The notes under the pieces are model-generated. The model was not told the DNA's origin, made no database searches, and worked only from the letters and a program-made list of their open reading frames with translations. From Eoetvoesiella caeni (GTDB lineage Bacteria > Pseudomonadota > Gammaproteobacteria > Burkholderiales > Burkholderiaceae_B), in NCBI RefSeq assembly GCF_003315175.1, contig NZ_QNRQ01000004.1:124001-188000 (forward strand): DNA of 64,000 bases. The letters are read 5' to 3'. This document shows positions 1-9,003 of the stretch, piece after piece (position 1 is the first letter of the stretch; each line of letters begins with the position of its first letter). The translations under genes were made by a program, and so were the position numbers.

Positions 1-748
1 CATACAACGACACCTGCGCAGAGCCCTCCCACCAGCCCGGGTAATAGTAGTACTTGGCTACCTTGAACAAGCCCAGCTTCTCGTCGTCGACCGGACCGAC
101 GAATTCGACGGCGTCCAGCGTGCCTTTTTCCAGCGAGGGGTAGATATCGCCCGGCGGAATCTGCTGCGGCACGACGCCCATGCGCGACAGCACTTCGCCG
201 GCAAACCCCGCGGTGCGCATTGTCAGGCCCTTCAAGTCAGCCAAGGTATTGATGGGCTTGCGATACCACCCGCCCATTTGGGTACCGGTATTGCCCATCG
301 GGAAATTGACGATATGGCGCGGCGCAAACAATTCACGCATGAGCTTCAGGCCGTCGCCCTGCTCCATCCAGGCGGTCATCTGGCGTGTATTCAGGCCAAA
401 GGGCACGGCGGTATCGAAACAAAAGGTGGGATCTTTACCGTAGTAATAATAAGAGGCGGTCTGCCCGCACTCCACCGTATTGTTGCTGACCGCGTCCATC
501 ACGCCGTAACCGGGCACAATTTCGCCGGCCGGATACAGGCGGATGGAAAACTGGCCATCGGAGGCCTCTTCGATCATTTTGCAGAATGTCTGGGCGGCCC
601 CGAACAACGGCGGCAACGACGGCCCGTAGGTCGACGTCATTTTCCAACTGATCTTGGGATTGGCCTGGGCGAACACAGGCGCGGCAACGGCAGCCGTGCC
701 CGCCACGGCGCCAAGGCCGGCTTTTTTCAGGAATGAACGGCGCTGCAT
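1..748 (-). CDS. TRAP transporter substrate-binding protein, DctP/TakP type (C-terminus off the window)
   Basis: Periplasmic solute receptor of a tripartite ATP-independent transporter; it would hand an organic acid or similar anion to DctQ/DctM-type membrane proteins, none of which are in view. The frame begins with a Tat-like signal (MQRRSFLKKAGLGAVAG) and a likely cut after VFAQA. Further in come the family features GWYRKPINTLADLKGL and an aromatic KYYYYPGWWE stretch typical of the TakP branch that binds 2-oxoacids or chloroaromatic or mannitol-type ligands. About 249 residues are visible of a usual 360. AAGGAG lies 7 nt before the ATG. The substrate cannot be told from this fragment. Confidence 0.88.
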   Translation of the reverse strand, partial: MQRRSFLKKAGLGAVAGTAAVAAPVFAQANPKISWKMTSTYGPSLPPLFGAAQTFCKMIEEASDGQFSIRLYPAGEIVPGYGVMDAVSNNTVECGQTASYYYYGKDPTFCFDTAVPFGLNTRQMTAWMEQGDGLKLMRELFAPRHIVNFPMGNTGTQMGGWYRKPINTLADLKGLTMRTAGFAGEVLSRMGVVPQQIPPGDIYPSLEKGTLDAVEFVGPVDDEKLGLFKVAKYYYYPGWWEGSAQVSLY

Positions 749-851
749 CAAGCGTCTCCTTGCGAAAGTTACACAACAAGTGCAGCGGGCTGATTGCTGC
801 CGCAGGCACGATACGACAGCATCTTACACCCGGACGAAACAGACAGTAGCG

Positions 852-2219
852 TCACTGCCCCGCAATAGCCATTTGCTCGATCAATATAGAACCAGACGAC
901 TTGGAGCCGCGGGTAATGGTGTCGGCGCCGACCGCGACGATTTGCCTGAACATGTCGGCCAGGTTGCCGGCAATGGTGACTTCCTGGACGGCGTGGCGGA
1001 TTTCGCCGTTTTCCACCCAATAGCCGAACGCGCCGCGCGAATAGTCGCCGGTTACGTAATTGACGCCCTGCCCGATCAGTTCGGTGACAAGAAAGCCGGT
1101 GCCCATTTTGCGCAGCATGGCGCGAAAATCGTCGTCGGGATTCGTAAGGCGCGAGACCAGGCTTAAGTTGTGCGAGCCGCCGGCATTGCCGGTGGTTTGC
1201 ATATTGAGCTTCCTGGCGGTGTAGCTGGACAGAAAATAGCCTTGCAGAACGCCGTCCACGACTACGTCGCGCGCGCTGGTGCGCACGCCTTCGTCGTCGA
1301 ACGCCGAACTTCCCATGGCGCCGGGGATAAATGGGTCTTCGGCAACCTGAAGATGGTCGGCCAACACAGGCTTGCCCAGAGAATCGACAAGGAAGCTTGC
1401 TTTGCGGTACAGCGCGCCGCCGCTGGTGGCCTGTACAAGAGCACCCAACAAGCCCAGGGCCAGGGGGGCTTCGAATAGAACGGGAAAGCGTCCGGTCTTG
1501 ATCCGGCGCGCGGACATTCGGGACAAAGTGCGCTCGGCCGCATAGCGCCCCACCGCGGCTGCGTCAGCCAGGCGGGAGGCCTGGCGGTCGGCGCTGTACC
1601 AGTAGTCGCGCTGCATGGCGGCGCCGCGGCCGGCAATTGGCGCCACCGACAAGGAGTGGCGCGAATAGGGGTAGCCGGCCAGGAAGCCCCGGCTGTTGCC
1701 CAGCACGAAATGGCCTTCGAAGGTACCGACAGACGCGCCGTCGGTATTGGTGATGAGCGGGCTGACGGCGCGGGCGGCGCGTTCTGCCTCTAGGGCGATG
1801 GCGGCGGCCGCCTCGGCGTCGATATCCCAGGGGGAATGCAGTTGCAGGTCGGGAAATTCGCGAGCCAGCAGTTCTGGTTCGGGCAAACCGGCGGCTGGAT
1901 CGGCCGCGGTATAGCGCGCGATATGCCATGCGGCATCGACGGTTTCGCGCAGGGCCTGTGCGGAAAAATCGGACGTGGAGGCCGAGCCGCGCTTTTGCCC
2001 CGCAAAAACGGTAACGTCCAGCGAACGGTCGTGCGTTTGCTCGACCGTTTCAATGTCCTGGTTGCGCACCGAAACCGACAACCCGGCGCTTTCGGAGACC
2101 TCGGCGGCGGCATCGCTGGCGCCCAGCGATTTGGCGTATTTCAGGGCGTCTTGAACCAGTTCGCGAAACTGGATTTGGTTCTGGGCGATAGGCAGGCGAA
2201 GGGAGGATTGTTGACTCAT
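852..2219 (-). CDS. pmbA: PmbA/TldE, partner subunit of the TldD-TldE metalloprotease
   Basis: 455 residues, close to the 450 of E. coli PmbA. With TldD it forms a heterodimeric protease that in enterobacteria matures microcin B17 and degrades CcdA; PmbA itself lacks the zinc motif, and no HExxH is present here, as expected. Family hallmarks are the N-terminal region with repeated acidic/Ser segments and the C-terminal half with [22 protein letters not shown] and [20 protein letters not shown]. tldD is not in the window. It is divergent from darP (63 bp apart), the arrangement usual in proteobacteria. The Shine-Dalgarno sequence is weak. Confidence 0.93.
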   Translation of the reverse strand: MSQQSSLRLPIAQNQIQFRELVQDALKYAKSLGASDAAAEVSESAGLSVSVRNQDIETVEQTHDRSLDVTVFAGQKRGSASTSDFSAQALRETVDAAWHIARYTAADPAAGLPEPELLAREFPDLQLHSPWDIDAEAAAAIALEAERAARAVSPLITNTDGASVGTFEGHFVLGNSRGFLAGYPYSRHSLSVAPIAGRGAAMQRDYWYSADRQASRLADAAAVGRYAAERTLSRMSARRIKTGRFPVLFEAPLALGLLGALVQATSGGALYRKASFLVDSLGKPVLADHLQVAEDPFIPGAMGSSAFDDEGVRTSARDVVVDGVLQGYFLSSYTARKLNMQTTGNAGGSHNLSLVSRLTNPDDDFRAMLRKMGTGFLVTELIGQGVNYVTGDYSRGAFGYWVENGEIRHAVQEVTIAGNLADMFRQIVAVGADTITRGSKSSGSILIEQMAIAGQ

Positions 2220-2282
2220 TGCTACTCGTATTGGTTAGACGGTTATCATATCGCTAATCGAGAATTTTTTTCTGTCTTTCAT

Positions 2283-2831
2283 ATGAATACCGACACCACC
2301 GAAACCAGCGACGACGAATACGATGGCCCCAGCAAATCGCAGGTCAAGCGCGAAATGCATGCTTTGCTGGACTTAGGCAAGCAATTGGTCGAATTACCCA
2401 ACGAAAAGCTCAAGCAACTGCCGTTGTCCGAAAATCTGTATGAGGCCATCCGGCTGGCCCAGCGCACTACCAGCCGCGAAGGCCTGCGCCGCCAGGTGCA
2501 TTACGTCGGCAAACTCATGCGCCACGCCGACGCGGACGCAATCCGGTCGCAGATGGATATCTGGCTTAATGGTTCGCGCGAAGAAACCCAGGCACTGCAT
2601 CGCCTGGAAATCCAGCGCGACCGCCTGCTGGCCGACGACGAGGCCCTGACCAAGCTGCTGGCCGAATACCCCAACGCCGACAGCCAGCACCTGCGCACCT
2701 TGATACGCGCCGGCCGCAAGGAAATCCAGCACAACCTGGGGCTGCAGCCGGGCCAGGACCCCCAGCGCAAGCATTTTCGAGCCCTGTTCCAGGCGCTCAA
2801 AGCTCTTAACGACTCAACGGAACACGAATGA
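2283..2831 (+). CDS. darP: DarP/YjgA (DUF615) ribosome biogenesis factor
   Basis: 182-residue acidic-then-basic protein of the DUF615 family. In E. coli DarP binds late 50S assembly intermediates. The N-terminus is rich in Asp/Glu/Thr ([19 protein letters not shown]), followed by the conserved [18 protein letters not shown] start of the helical domain, and a C-terminal [18 protein letters not shown] motif. The ATG at 2283 is chosen because the family begins with this acidic leader; the open frame upstream is antisense to pmbA. Its stop overlaps the start of the esterase gene by ATGA, so the two are probably translationally coupled. Confidence 0.92.
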   Translation: MNTDTTETSDDEYDGPSKSQVKREMHALLDLGKQLVELPNEKLKQLPLSENLYEAIRLAQRTTSREGLRRQVHYVGKLMRHADADAIRSQMDIWLNGSREETQALHRLEIQRDRLLADDEALTKLLAEYPNADSQHLRTLIRAGRKEIQHNLGLQPGQDPQRKHFRALFQALKALNDSTEHE

Positions 2832-3499
2832 ATCAGCCGCAGTTCGACGCTATCGAAATAGAAACCTCACCCAATCCCGGCCATGCCGTCATTTGGTTGC
2901 ACGGGCTGGGCGCCGATGCCAACGACTTCGTGCCGCTCGTGCCGGAACTGGGCCTTAAAAATCACCCCCCGATTCGGTTTGTATTCCCCAATGCCCCTGT
3001 CCAGCCGGTGACCATCAATGGCGGCATGCCTATGCGGGCCTGGTACGACATCCTGAACGCCGATCTGGTCAGGCGCGAAGACGAACAAGGGATACTCGAC
3101 TCCGAGCGCCTGATCCAGGCCTTGATCAAGCGCGAAAACGACCGCGGCATTCCTACCGAAAAAATAGTGCTGGCGGGGTTTTCGCAAGGCTGCGCCATGA
3201 CCTTGCACACGGGCACGCGCTTGGGGCAAAAGCTGGCCGGCCTGGTCGGACTGTCCGGCTACTTGCCGCTGGCTGATCTATTCGCCGCGCAGCGGCACAG
3301 CGCCAACCAGGACACTCCGATTTTCATGGCGCACGGCACCCAGGACCCGGTCGTCACCCTGGATCGCGCCCAAGCTTCTTGCGAACTGCTGCAAAAGCTG
3401 GGCTATCAGGTAACGTTCAAAACCTACACCATGCCGCATTCGGTGTGCCTGCCGGAAATCAGCGATATTGCGGATTTCTTGCGTAAAGTGCTGCTGTAG
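2828..3499 (+). CDS. Alpha/beta-hydrolase carboxylesterase (EstB/phospholipase-carboxylesterase family)
   Basis: 223 residues, the usual size of cytoplasmic acyl-protein-thioesterase-like esterases. The [10 protein letters not shown] oxyanion segment lies near residue 25, the nucleophile elbow GFSQG near residue 118, the likely catalytic Asp in GTQDPVV and the His in MPHSV. These enzymes cleave short-chain esters in vitro, and their physiological substrate is generally unknown. The gene overlaps darP by 4 bp and is followed after 18 bp by the convergent pat gene. The family assignment is firm; the substrate is not inferable. Confidence 0.9.
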   Translation: MNQPQFDAIEIETSPNPGHAVIWLHGLGADANDFVPLVPELGLKNHPPIRFVFPNAPVQPVTINGGMPMRAWYDILNADLVRREDEQGILDSERLIQALIKRENDRGIPTEKIVLAGFSQGCAMTLHTGTRLGQKLAGLVGLSGYLPLADLFAAQRHSANQDTPIFMAHGTQDPVVTLDRAQASCELLQKLGYQVTFKTYTMPHSVCLPEISDIADFLRKVLL

Positions 3500-3517
3500 T
3501 ATTTCGCGCGCCCGGCA

Positions 3518-5992
3518 TCAGCGTTTGCCCGCGGCGGGCGGTTCGCCCAAGTCCAGCCAAACACGCCGCAAAGCAGGGTCGTCCTGGTCGGCGTCGTTTT
3601 GAAACCCCAGGTGCGCCATCAGTGCCAGCATGGCGCGGTTGGTCGACAGCACCACGCCGTCGATATAGCTTAGCCCCTGCGATTGCGCCGCTTCGATCAA
3701 GCCTTTCATCAATTGCTGGCCCAGCTTGCGGCGCTGCCATTGGTCGCTGATGACCAGCGCGTACTCCGCTCCGCGCCCATCGGCGTTGCGCAGGTAATGC
3801 GCAAAGCCGATGATCTGCTCGTGCATATATCCGCGATGTGCGGGATTGGGAACTTGCACCGTCGCCACCAAAGCCAGCTCGCGGTCGTAGTCGATGCGTG
3901 TATAGCGGGCCAACATCCGCGGAGTCAGTTCGCGCAGCATCGAGACAAAACGCATGTAGCGCGTTTCGTCGGATAGATCGCGCACAAAGTCCTGCAGGGC
4001 CTCGGCGTCTTCCGGACGTATGGGCCGCATCATCCATGAGGTGCCGTCCTGGAAGGTCTTGGTCTGCACCAGATTATGCGGATAAGGATGAATGGCCAAA
4101 TGCCGGTAGCCGGACGCTTCGGGCAATTCCGACGACTCGGAGGACGAAAGGACGACCTGGACCGAGCGCGCCAGAAGCTGCGTGTCGGTGGCATGCAGGG
4201 GATCGATCACCAGGCTTTCGACCTCGGGCAATTCGCAAACCAGGTCCGAGACTCTTTCAAGCGCTTCCTGCAAGCTGTCGCTGACCACCACGCTCATCTG
4301 GCGCGACAGGATTTTTCGCCAGACCGCGCTGCGCTCGACCAACTGACGCGCCAGAAAGCCATTGAGCGGCGGCAGCTCTACCGCGCGATCATTGGCCGAG
4401 ATAGCCTGGCGCCCGCCCGAGCCGAAATTAATATACGAGCCCAGTTCCGGGTCGCGGTGAACGCGGATTGCCATGGCGATGGCTTCCGTTCCCTGCCCGT
4501 CCAGCTTGACCTTGGAGAAGGCGTCGATTGGAATATGGAAGCAGGAAAACAGACGCGCAATTTCTTCGGGCAGCAGCGACTGGCGCCCCTGCATTCGGGC
4601 GGACCGCAGCAGCAGCCGCGCCTCTTTAAGCCGGGGCGGCTTGCCCAGGGGTTCGGGCGGCAGCATTTGCTGCGATAGTGTCTGGTTGTAATGATACGAG
4701 GCCAGCACGCCAAAGGCGTTTGCGGCCGACTCGGGCGTGCGGAACGCCGGCGTGCCCACGTTGTCCAGCAGATGACGCAAGGGGCGCATGGTGGCGTCGC
4801 CCATGAAACAACTGATGACCGGCTTGCGCGTGCTGGACGCAGCCTGCGCAAGCTGTTGCACCAAGGCGGGCATATCGGTAAGCGGATCGGGGGTCAGCAA
4901 CACCAGCACGCCGTCCACCCCCCGATCGACAGCCACGATATTGATCAGCTTGCGCAGGGTCTCTGCGCTTAGCGGAGCGCGCGTGATTACCGGATTGTTC
5001 ACTTCAGCGCCCGGCTCAAGCAGCTTGGTCAGTTCAAGTATCGACATCCGGGAGAGATCAGCGCGAAAGACCGCGCTATTGGCGCCCATGACGTCCAATG
5101 CCAATTGCGAAGTGCCCGCGCCATTGGAAACCAGCGCAATCCGCCGCCCGCGCGGGCGATGCGGATAGCCCAGCACCTTGATGGCGGAAAAAAGCTGCAC
5201 GAAATACGGTACCCGCACCGCGCCGACACGGCGCATAAGCGCGTTGAATATGGCGTCCTGGGAGGAGTCGGGCCCCTGCTGCGCCCGCCCCGACTTGAGC
5301 ACCACCACGGGCTTGACGCCGGCGGCGGCGCGCAAGGCACTGGTCAGTTCGCGCGGCGAGGCTGCGTTTTCCAGGTGCAGGACAATGCTGTCGGTAGCCG
5401 GGTCGGTTGCCAGATAGTCCAGAATATCGGCCAGGCGCGCGTCCGCATCGTCGCCGGGCGAGATCACGGCGGAAAAGCCCAGCCCTATATCGGCGGCCCA
5501 GTCCAGAACCGCCGCCGCGATCGACCCCGATTGCGACACCAGGGCCACGCGCCCCGCCTGGGCAAGTTCGGGCATATGCGTCAGGTTCAGGCCCATGCCC
5601 GGCCGCTGTACGCCGAAAGCCCGCGGCCCCACCAGCAGGCAACCGTTCTGGCGCGCCCAATTCTGGCACAGCACGAGATCGGCGGCGGGATCGGCCGGCG
5701 GAACGTCCGACGTCAGCAAAAGCAATGCCCTGGGCCGGTACGCCTGCATGGCCTTGAGGGCTTCGGGCAAACGCGCAGAGGGCAGGCACAGCAATGCCAG
5801 GTCGGGCCGCTCGTCCGCTTCAAGGCCGTTGAGCCGCTCCGGCAGGGCCATAGGCGTACCGGCCTGGACATCCACCACGGTAATGGCATTTTGCAATATG
5901 CGCGGCGGATGCAAGACGACCGGCACCGGCCGGCTGGCCAGCACCAGCAACGACCTAGGTTCAAACAACGCAGCAAGACGATGACGCAACAT
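3518..5992 (-). CDS. Pat/PatZ-type protein acetyltransferase: acyl-CoA synthetase (NDP-forming)-like plus GNAT
   Basis: 824 residues with a CoA-binding Rossmann domain (about 1-130), succinyl-CoA-ligase-like domains (about 140-440, SQSGSIAAAVLDWA), an ATP-grasp-like segment (about 460-610, RDPELGSYINFGSGG) and a C-terminal GNAT acetyltransferase (about 650-815, with the acetyl-CoA loop QRRKLGQQ). This is the architecture of Salmonella Pat and E. coli PatZ (about 886 aa), which acetylate lysines on enzymes such as acetyl-CoA synthetase, the synthetase half being catalytically dead and regulatory. It is divergent from gltX and convergent with the esterase gene. The protein target here is inference. 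Confidence 0.86.
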   Translation of the reverse strand: MLRHRLAALFEPRSLLVLASRPVPVVLHPPRILQNAITVVDVQAGTPMALPERLNGLEADERPDLALLCLPSARLPEALKAMQAYRPRALLLLTSDVPPADPAADLVLCQNWARQNGCLLVGPRAFGVQRPGMGLNLTHMPELAQAGRVALVSQSGSIAAAVLDWAADIGLGFSAVISPGDDADARLADILDYLATDPATDSIVLHLENAASPRELTSALRAAAGVKPVVVLKSGRAQQGPDSSQDAIFNALMRRVGAVRVPYFVQLFSAIKVLGYPHRPRGRRIALVSNGAGTSQLALDVMGANSAVFRADLSRMSILELTKLLEPGAEVNNPVITRAPLSAETLRKLINIVAVDRGVDGVLVLLTPDPLTDMPALVQQLAQAASSTRKPVISCFMGDATMRPLRHLLDNVGTPAFRTPESAANAFGVLASYHYNQTLSQQMLPPEPLGKPPRLKEARLLLRSARMQGRQSLLPEEIARLFSCFHIPIDAFSKVKLDGQGTEAIAMAIRVHRDPELGSYINFGSGGRQAISANDRAVELPPLNGFLARQLVERSAVWRKILSRQMSVVVSDSLQEALERVSDLVCELPEVESLVIDPLHATDTQLLARSVQVVLSSSESSELPEASGYRHLAIHPYPHNLVQTKTFQDGTSWMMRPIRPEDAEALQDFVRDLSDETRYMRFVSMLRELTPRMLARYTRIDYDRELALVATVQVPNPAHRGYMHEQIIGFAHYLRNADGRGAEYALVISDQWQRRKLGQQLMKGLIEAAQSQGLSYIDGVVLSTNRAMLALMAHLGFQNDADQDDPALRRVWLDLGEPPAAGKR

Positions 5993-6004
5993 ACACAGCC
6001 CAAT

Positions 6005-6034
6005 TTCAACAAGTTTAAGTCAGTGCTCTAAAAT
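6005..6034 (+). promoter_or_regulatory. Candidate gltX promoter
   Basis: TTCAAC at 6005-6010 and TAAAAT at 6029-6034 are separated by 18 bp, upstream of gltX. The -10 matches 5 of 6 consensus bases; the -35 is weak. A perfect palindrome GCGGGCATGCCCGC at 6062-6075 lies in the predicted leader. Confidence 0.35.
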
Positions 6035-6099
6035 ACATCAATTGCCACAACTTCGTGCAATGCGGGCATGCCCGCCCATGCACCGCCTGAACAAGAAAC

Positions 6100-7509
6100 A
6101 TGACATCTTCCACCTCTGCTGTAGTTCGTACACGTTTTGCCCCCTCGCCCACCGGTTATCTGCACCTGGGCGGCGCACGCACCGCCCTTTTCTCGTGGGC
6201 CTTTGCACGCCATCATAAAGGCGTCTTCGTCCTGCGTATCGAAGACACCGACCTTGAACGCTCCACGCCCGAAGCCGTGCAAGCCATTCTGGACGGCATG
6301 GCGTGGCTTGATATGCAGCCCGACGAAGGCCCCTTTTACCAAATGCAGCGCATGGACCGTTACCGCGAGGTCCTGGCCGGCATGCTGGCCAAGGGCACGG
6401 CCTATTATTGCTATAGCTCGCCCCAAGAAGTCGAAGCCATGCGCGAAAAGGCCCGCAGCCAGGGCCTGAAGCCGCGCTACGACGGCACATGGCGCCCCGC
6501 GCCCGGCAAAACGCTGCCGCCCATTCCGGAAGGGCGCAAACCCGTCGTGCGCTTTAAAAACCCGCAAGATGGCGCCACTGGCTGGGACGACCTGATCAAA
6601 GGCCCGATCAGTATCGACAACACCGAGCTGGACGACTTGATTATCGCCCGGCCCGACGGCACCCCCACCTATAATTTCTGTGTGGTGGTGGACGACTGGG
6701 ATATGAACATCACCCATGTCCTGCGCGGCGACGATCACGTCAACAACACACCGCGGCAAATCAATATATTGCGCGCCCTGGGCGCTACCCTGCCGCAATA
6801 CGGCCACCTGCCCATGATTCTGGGACCAGACGGCGAAAAGCTCTCGAAGCGCCATGGCGCGGTCAGCGTCATGGACTACGACAAAGAGGGCTACCTGCCC
6901 GAAGCCATGATCAACTACCTGGCCCGCCTGGGCTGGAGCCACGGCAACGACGAAATCTTCTCGCGCGAGCAACTCGTCGAATGGTTCGACACGCGCAACC
7001 TGACCAAATCGGCCGCGCAGTGGGACCCCAAGAAATTAAACTGGGTAAACGCCCACTACATCAAGCAAAGCGCCAACAGCGTGTTAAGCGCGCTGGTGGC
7101 CCCGCGCATCGAAAAGCTGGGCGGCAACCCCGCAGCCATCCAGTTGGACGACGTCATGGGTCTACTCAAGGACCGCGCCGAAACCCTGAATCAACTGGCC
7201 GAAGGCGCCATGCTGTTTTGCGGCGCCTATGCTCGCGCCAGCGACGAACTGGCCGCCGAACACCTGACGCCGGAAACCAAAGCCGTCCTGGCCGATTTCG
7301 CAGCGCACGCCCAGGCCCTGCCGGAATGGACCACCGAAGCGCTGTCCGCACTGATCAAGGACACGCTGGCCAGGCACAACCTGAAAATGGCCAAGCTGGG
7401 CATCCCGCTGCGGCTGGCCGTAACCGGCCAAAAGCAAACCCCCGCCATCGACGCCGTCCTGACCATACTGGGCCGCGAATTGGTGCTGGAGCGCCTGGCA
7501 GCGCTTTAA
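6100..7509 (+). CDS. gltX: Glutamyl-tRNA synthetase
   Basis: 469 residues, normal for a bacterial class I GluRS. It charges tRNA-Glu, supplying protein synthesis and also tetrapyrrole synthesis through GluTR and HemL (hemL is at 34.2 kb). The HIGH-type motif lies in [19 protein letters not shown] near residue 10, the second signature in [13 protein letters not shown] near residue 245, and the helical anticodon-binding domain fills the C-terminal third. A gatCAB operon is present at the right edge, so this enzyme may also mischarge tRNA-Gln or work beside a separate GlnRS; the window cannot decide. It stands alone, with its own terminator. Confidence 0.97.
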   Translation: MTSSTSAVVRTRFAPSPTGYLHLGGARTALFSWAFARHHKGVFVLRIEDTDLERSTPEAVQAILDGMAWLDMQPDEGPFYQMQRMDRYREVLAGMLAKGTAYYCYSSPQEVEAMREKARSQGLKPRYDGTWRPAPGKTLPPIPEGRKPVVRFKNPQDGATGWDDLIKGPISIDNTELDDLIIARPDGTPTYNFCVVVDDWDMNITHVLRGDDHVNNTPRQINILRALGATLPQYGHLPMILGPDGEKLSKRHGAVSVMDYDKEGYLPEAMINYLARLGWSHGNDEIFSREQLVEWFDTRNLTKSAAQWDPKKLNWVNAHYIKQSANSVLSALVAPRIEKLGGNPAAIQLDDVMGLLKDRAETLNQLAEGAMLFCGAYARASDELAAEHLTPETKAVLADFAAHAQALPEWTTEALSALIKDTLARHNLKMAKLGIPLRLAVTGQKQTPAIDAVLTILGRELVLERLAAL

Positions 7510-7523
7510 CCCCACGCGACGAC

Positions 7524-7563
7524 AGGGCCACAAAATCGCAGCAGCGGTTACGTGGCCCTTTTC
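7524..7563 (+). terminator. Rho-independent terminator of gltX
   Basis: Perfect 8-bp stem AGGGCCAC/GTGGCCCT (7524-7531 with 7552-7559) and a 20-nt loop, running into TTTT. It lies between the convergent gltX and lipoprotein genes. Confidence 0.7.
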
Positions 7564-7581
7564 ACATTCAACTTGTGGGAA

Positions 7582-8082
7582 TCAAAAAGGCAATCTATAG
7601 CCATCCGGCATGCGCCGGGCGCGCAACTGGCCCTGAGGGCCGTCCAGCACCATGGCCGTCTGGGTTTGCGAGCCGATCGTATAGCGGTTGCTATATATAG
7701 GGTCGTCGGATTCGACCTTTTCGCCGTTGGACTTCAGCGTGCGCAGCACCAGGGTTTGCTGTTCGTGCTGCCAGCAGCCGGTTTCGCTTAAGTTCTGGCT
7801 TGGCTTCTTGCCGCGCTTGAGCTGTTCTTCGTAGCTCATGGTGCCGTCGGCCTTCAGGCGGATAAGCACATGCAGTTGGCCGGCGACCCCACGCTGGGTA
7901 CGCACGCCATACCAATTGCCTACCGCGGTGTCGCCAGCCTTGGCTGCCTGGCATTGCACCTGGGCCGGCGCGCCGGCCGCACCGGGCGCCGGCTTATTGC
8001 TTTTGACGGCGCATCCCGCCGCGGCCACGCCCAACGCCAAATAGACCACGGCCCGGCTGGTACGAAATAAAACCTGATTCAT
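7582..8082 (-). CDS. Small predicted lipoprotein of unknown function
   Basis: 166 residues. The N-terminus has a hydrophobic segment ending in a lipobox-like VAAAGC around residue 25, followed by a Pro/Ala/Gly linker and a mature domain of about 120 residues with a conserved-looking core (GNWYGVRTQRGV, DGTMSYEEQL, GCWQHE, DPIYSNRYTI). This resembles a small beta-rich periplasmic domain, but I do not recognise the family. The ATG at 8082 is chosen because it places the signal peptide at the N-terminus and has GAGG upstream; the longer frame adds residues unlike a signal peptide. Divergent from the CopD-like gene. Confidence 0.72.
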   Translation of the reverse strand: MNQVLFRTSRAVVYLALGVAAAGCAVKSNKPAPGAAGAPAQVQCQAAKAGDTAVGNWYGVRTQRGVAGQLHVLIRLKADGTMSYEEQLKRGKKPSQNLSETGCWQHEQQTLVLRTLKSNGEKVESDDPIYSNRYTIGSQTQTAMVLDGPQGQLRARRMPDGYRLPF

Positions 8083-8307
8083 ATGTATGATCCTCGGCCT
8101 TGAGGCCGGTATGCCAAAACCACATTCCAAATGAGGCTACGCCAGGCGCCCGCGCCCATGCGACCTACAATAAGCTTGAACCCGCTTTGCGCCAAGGCAA
8201 GCCTGTTCTGCCTTTTGCGCGCCCATCGCAAGCATTTTACTTGAATGGCCCCGCGCCCTGCGCCAGCCGCCTAAGCGGCGCAGCGTCTATCAGGAGCCTG
8301 CATCACA

Positions 8308-8745
8308 ATGAACCATCTGACCCTGCTTTTGCTTCATTTGTTTGCCGCATTCATTTTCGTGGGCACGGTTTTCTTTGAAGTCCTGATGCTTGAAGGCATA
8401 CGCCAGCGTGTTCCGCGCGAATCCATGCGGTCGGTCGAAGTCGCCATCGGCCAGAGGGCTCGCAAGTTTATGCCTTTTGTTATCATCGTGCTGTATGGCG
8501 CGGGCATAACCATGGCATGGCAATACCGCGCGGTGCTGGCCAGCCCCTTCAGCAGCACGTTCACTATCATGCTGTGGCTGAAAATTGTATTGGCACTTAG
8601 CGTTCTAGTACATTTTGTTACGGCGATTCGGCTAAGCGCCACCCATCGCCTGACGGCCAAACACTTCAAATATATTCATTTAAGTGTTTTCCTGCACATG
8701 CTGGTCATCGTATTTTTAGCTAAAGCCATGTTTTACCTGCACTAA
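8308..8745 (+). CDS. CopD-like four-helix membrane protein
   Basis: 145 residues with four predicted transmembrane helices (about 3-22, 50-68, 80-101, 118-142). Histidines occur near helix ends (LLLHLFAAFIFVG, VLVHFVTAI, KYIHLSVFLHML), the pattern of the CopD/YebZ-like copper-resistance and putative b-type cytochrome membrane family. No copC, copA or other metal gene is adjacent, so copper transport is only suggested. AGGAG lies about 11 nt before the ATG, rather far. A hairpin GCCGC-CTAA-GCGGC (8266-8279) sits in the leader. Confidence 0.7.
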   Translation: MNHLTLLLLHLFAAFIFVGTVFFEVLMLEGIRQRVPRESMRSVEVAIGQRARKFMPFVIIVLYGAGITMAWQYRAVLASPFSSTFTIMLWLKIVLALSVLVHFVTAIRLSATHRLTAKHFKYIHLSVFLHMLVIVFLAKAMFYLH

Positions 8746-8812
8746 GGCCGCAAAAGGTCTGGAGTGCCTAAAACAAAGCACAAAAACAAAAAAAATCAAG
8801 CCCATTTTCGGC

Positions 8813-8841
8813 TTGCCTAGGCGGCGGCGAATCACTACAAT
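8813..8841 (+). promoter_or_regulatory. Candidate nrdAB promoter with its -10 inside NrdR box 1
   Basis: TTGCCT at 8813-8818 and TACAAT at 8836-8841 are separated by exactly 17 bp; the -10 matches 5 of 6. The -10 lies within the first NrdR-like box, which would explain repression by occlusion. The predicted leader to the nrdA ATG is about 155 nt. Confidence 0.6.
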
Positions 8842-8878
8842 TAGTGCTCAAACAAGAAATAACCACAACATATAGTGG
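8832..8878. promoter_or_regulatory. Pair of NrdR boxes upstream of nrdAB
   Basis: Box 1 at 8832-8847 (TCACTACAATTAGTGC) and box 2 at 8863-8878 (CCACAACATATAGTGG) both resemble the NrdR consensus ACACTATATATAGTGT, being imperfect palindromes with CAC and GTG ends. Their starts are 31 bp apart, the three-helical-turn spacing characteristic of NrdR operators. NrdR is the ATP/dATP-sensing repressor of ribonucleotide reductase operons. Its gene is not in the window. Confidence 0.8.
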
Positions 8879-8900
8879 TTTTACAAAAAGAGCGCCACTA

Positions 8901-8932
8901 AATAAAACCGCCCTCCGGGCCGCCTTTTTATT
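8901..8932 (+). terminator. Terminator-like hairpin in the nrdAB leader
   Basis: AATAAAA (8901-8907) and TTTTATT (8926-8932) flank a GCCC-TCC-GGGC stem, between the promoter and nrdA, ending in a T-run. It could be an attenuator of nrdAB or a terminator for readthrough from upstream. Confidence 0.4.
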
Positions 8933-9003
8933 GCCACCATCCTCATACGCCAGACGGCATGCCGATTACACAAGAAGCATGCCATTCTCATTCAGGAGCA
9001 TTC

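Noticed and set aside
852-2219. PmbA as the active metalloprotease
   Set aside because: No HExxH motif; the catalytic zinc site belongs to its partner TldD, which is outside the window.
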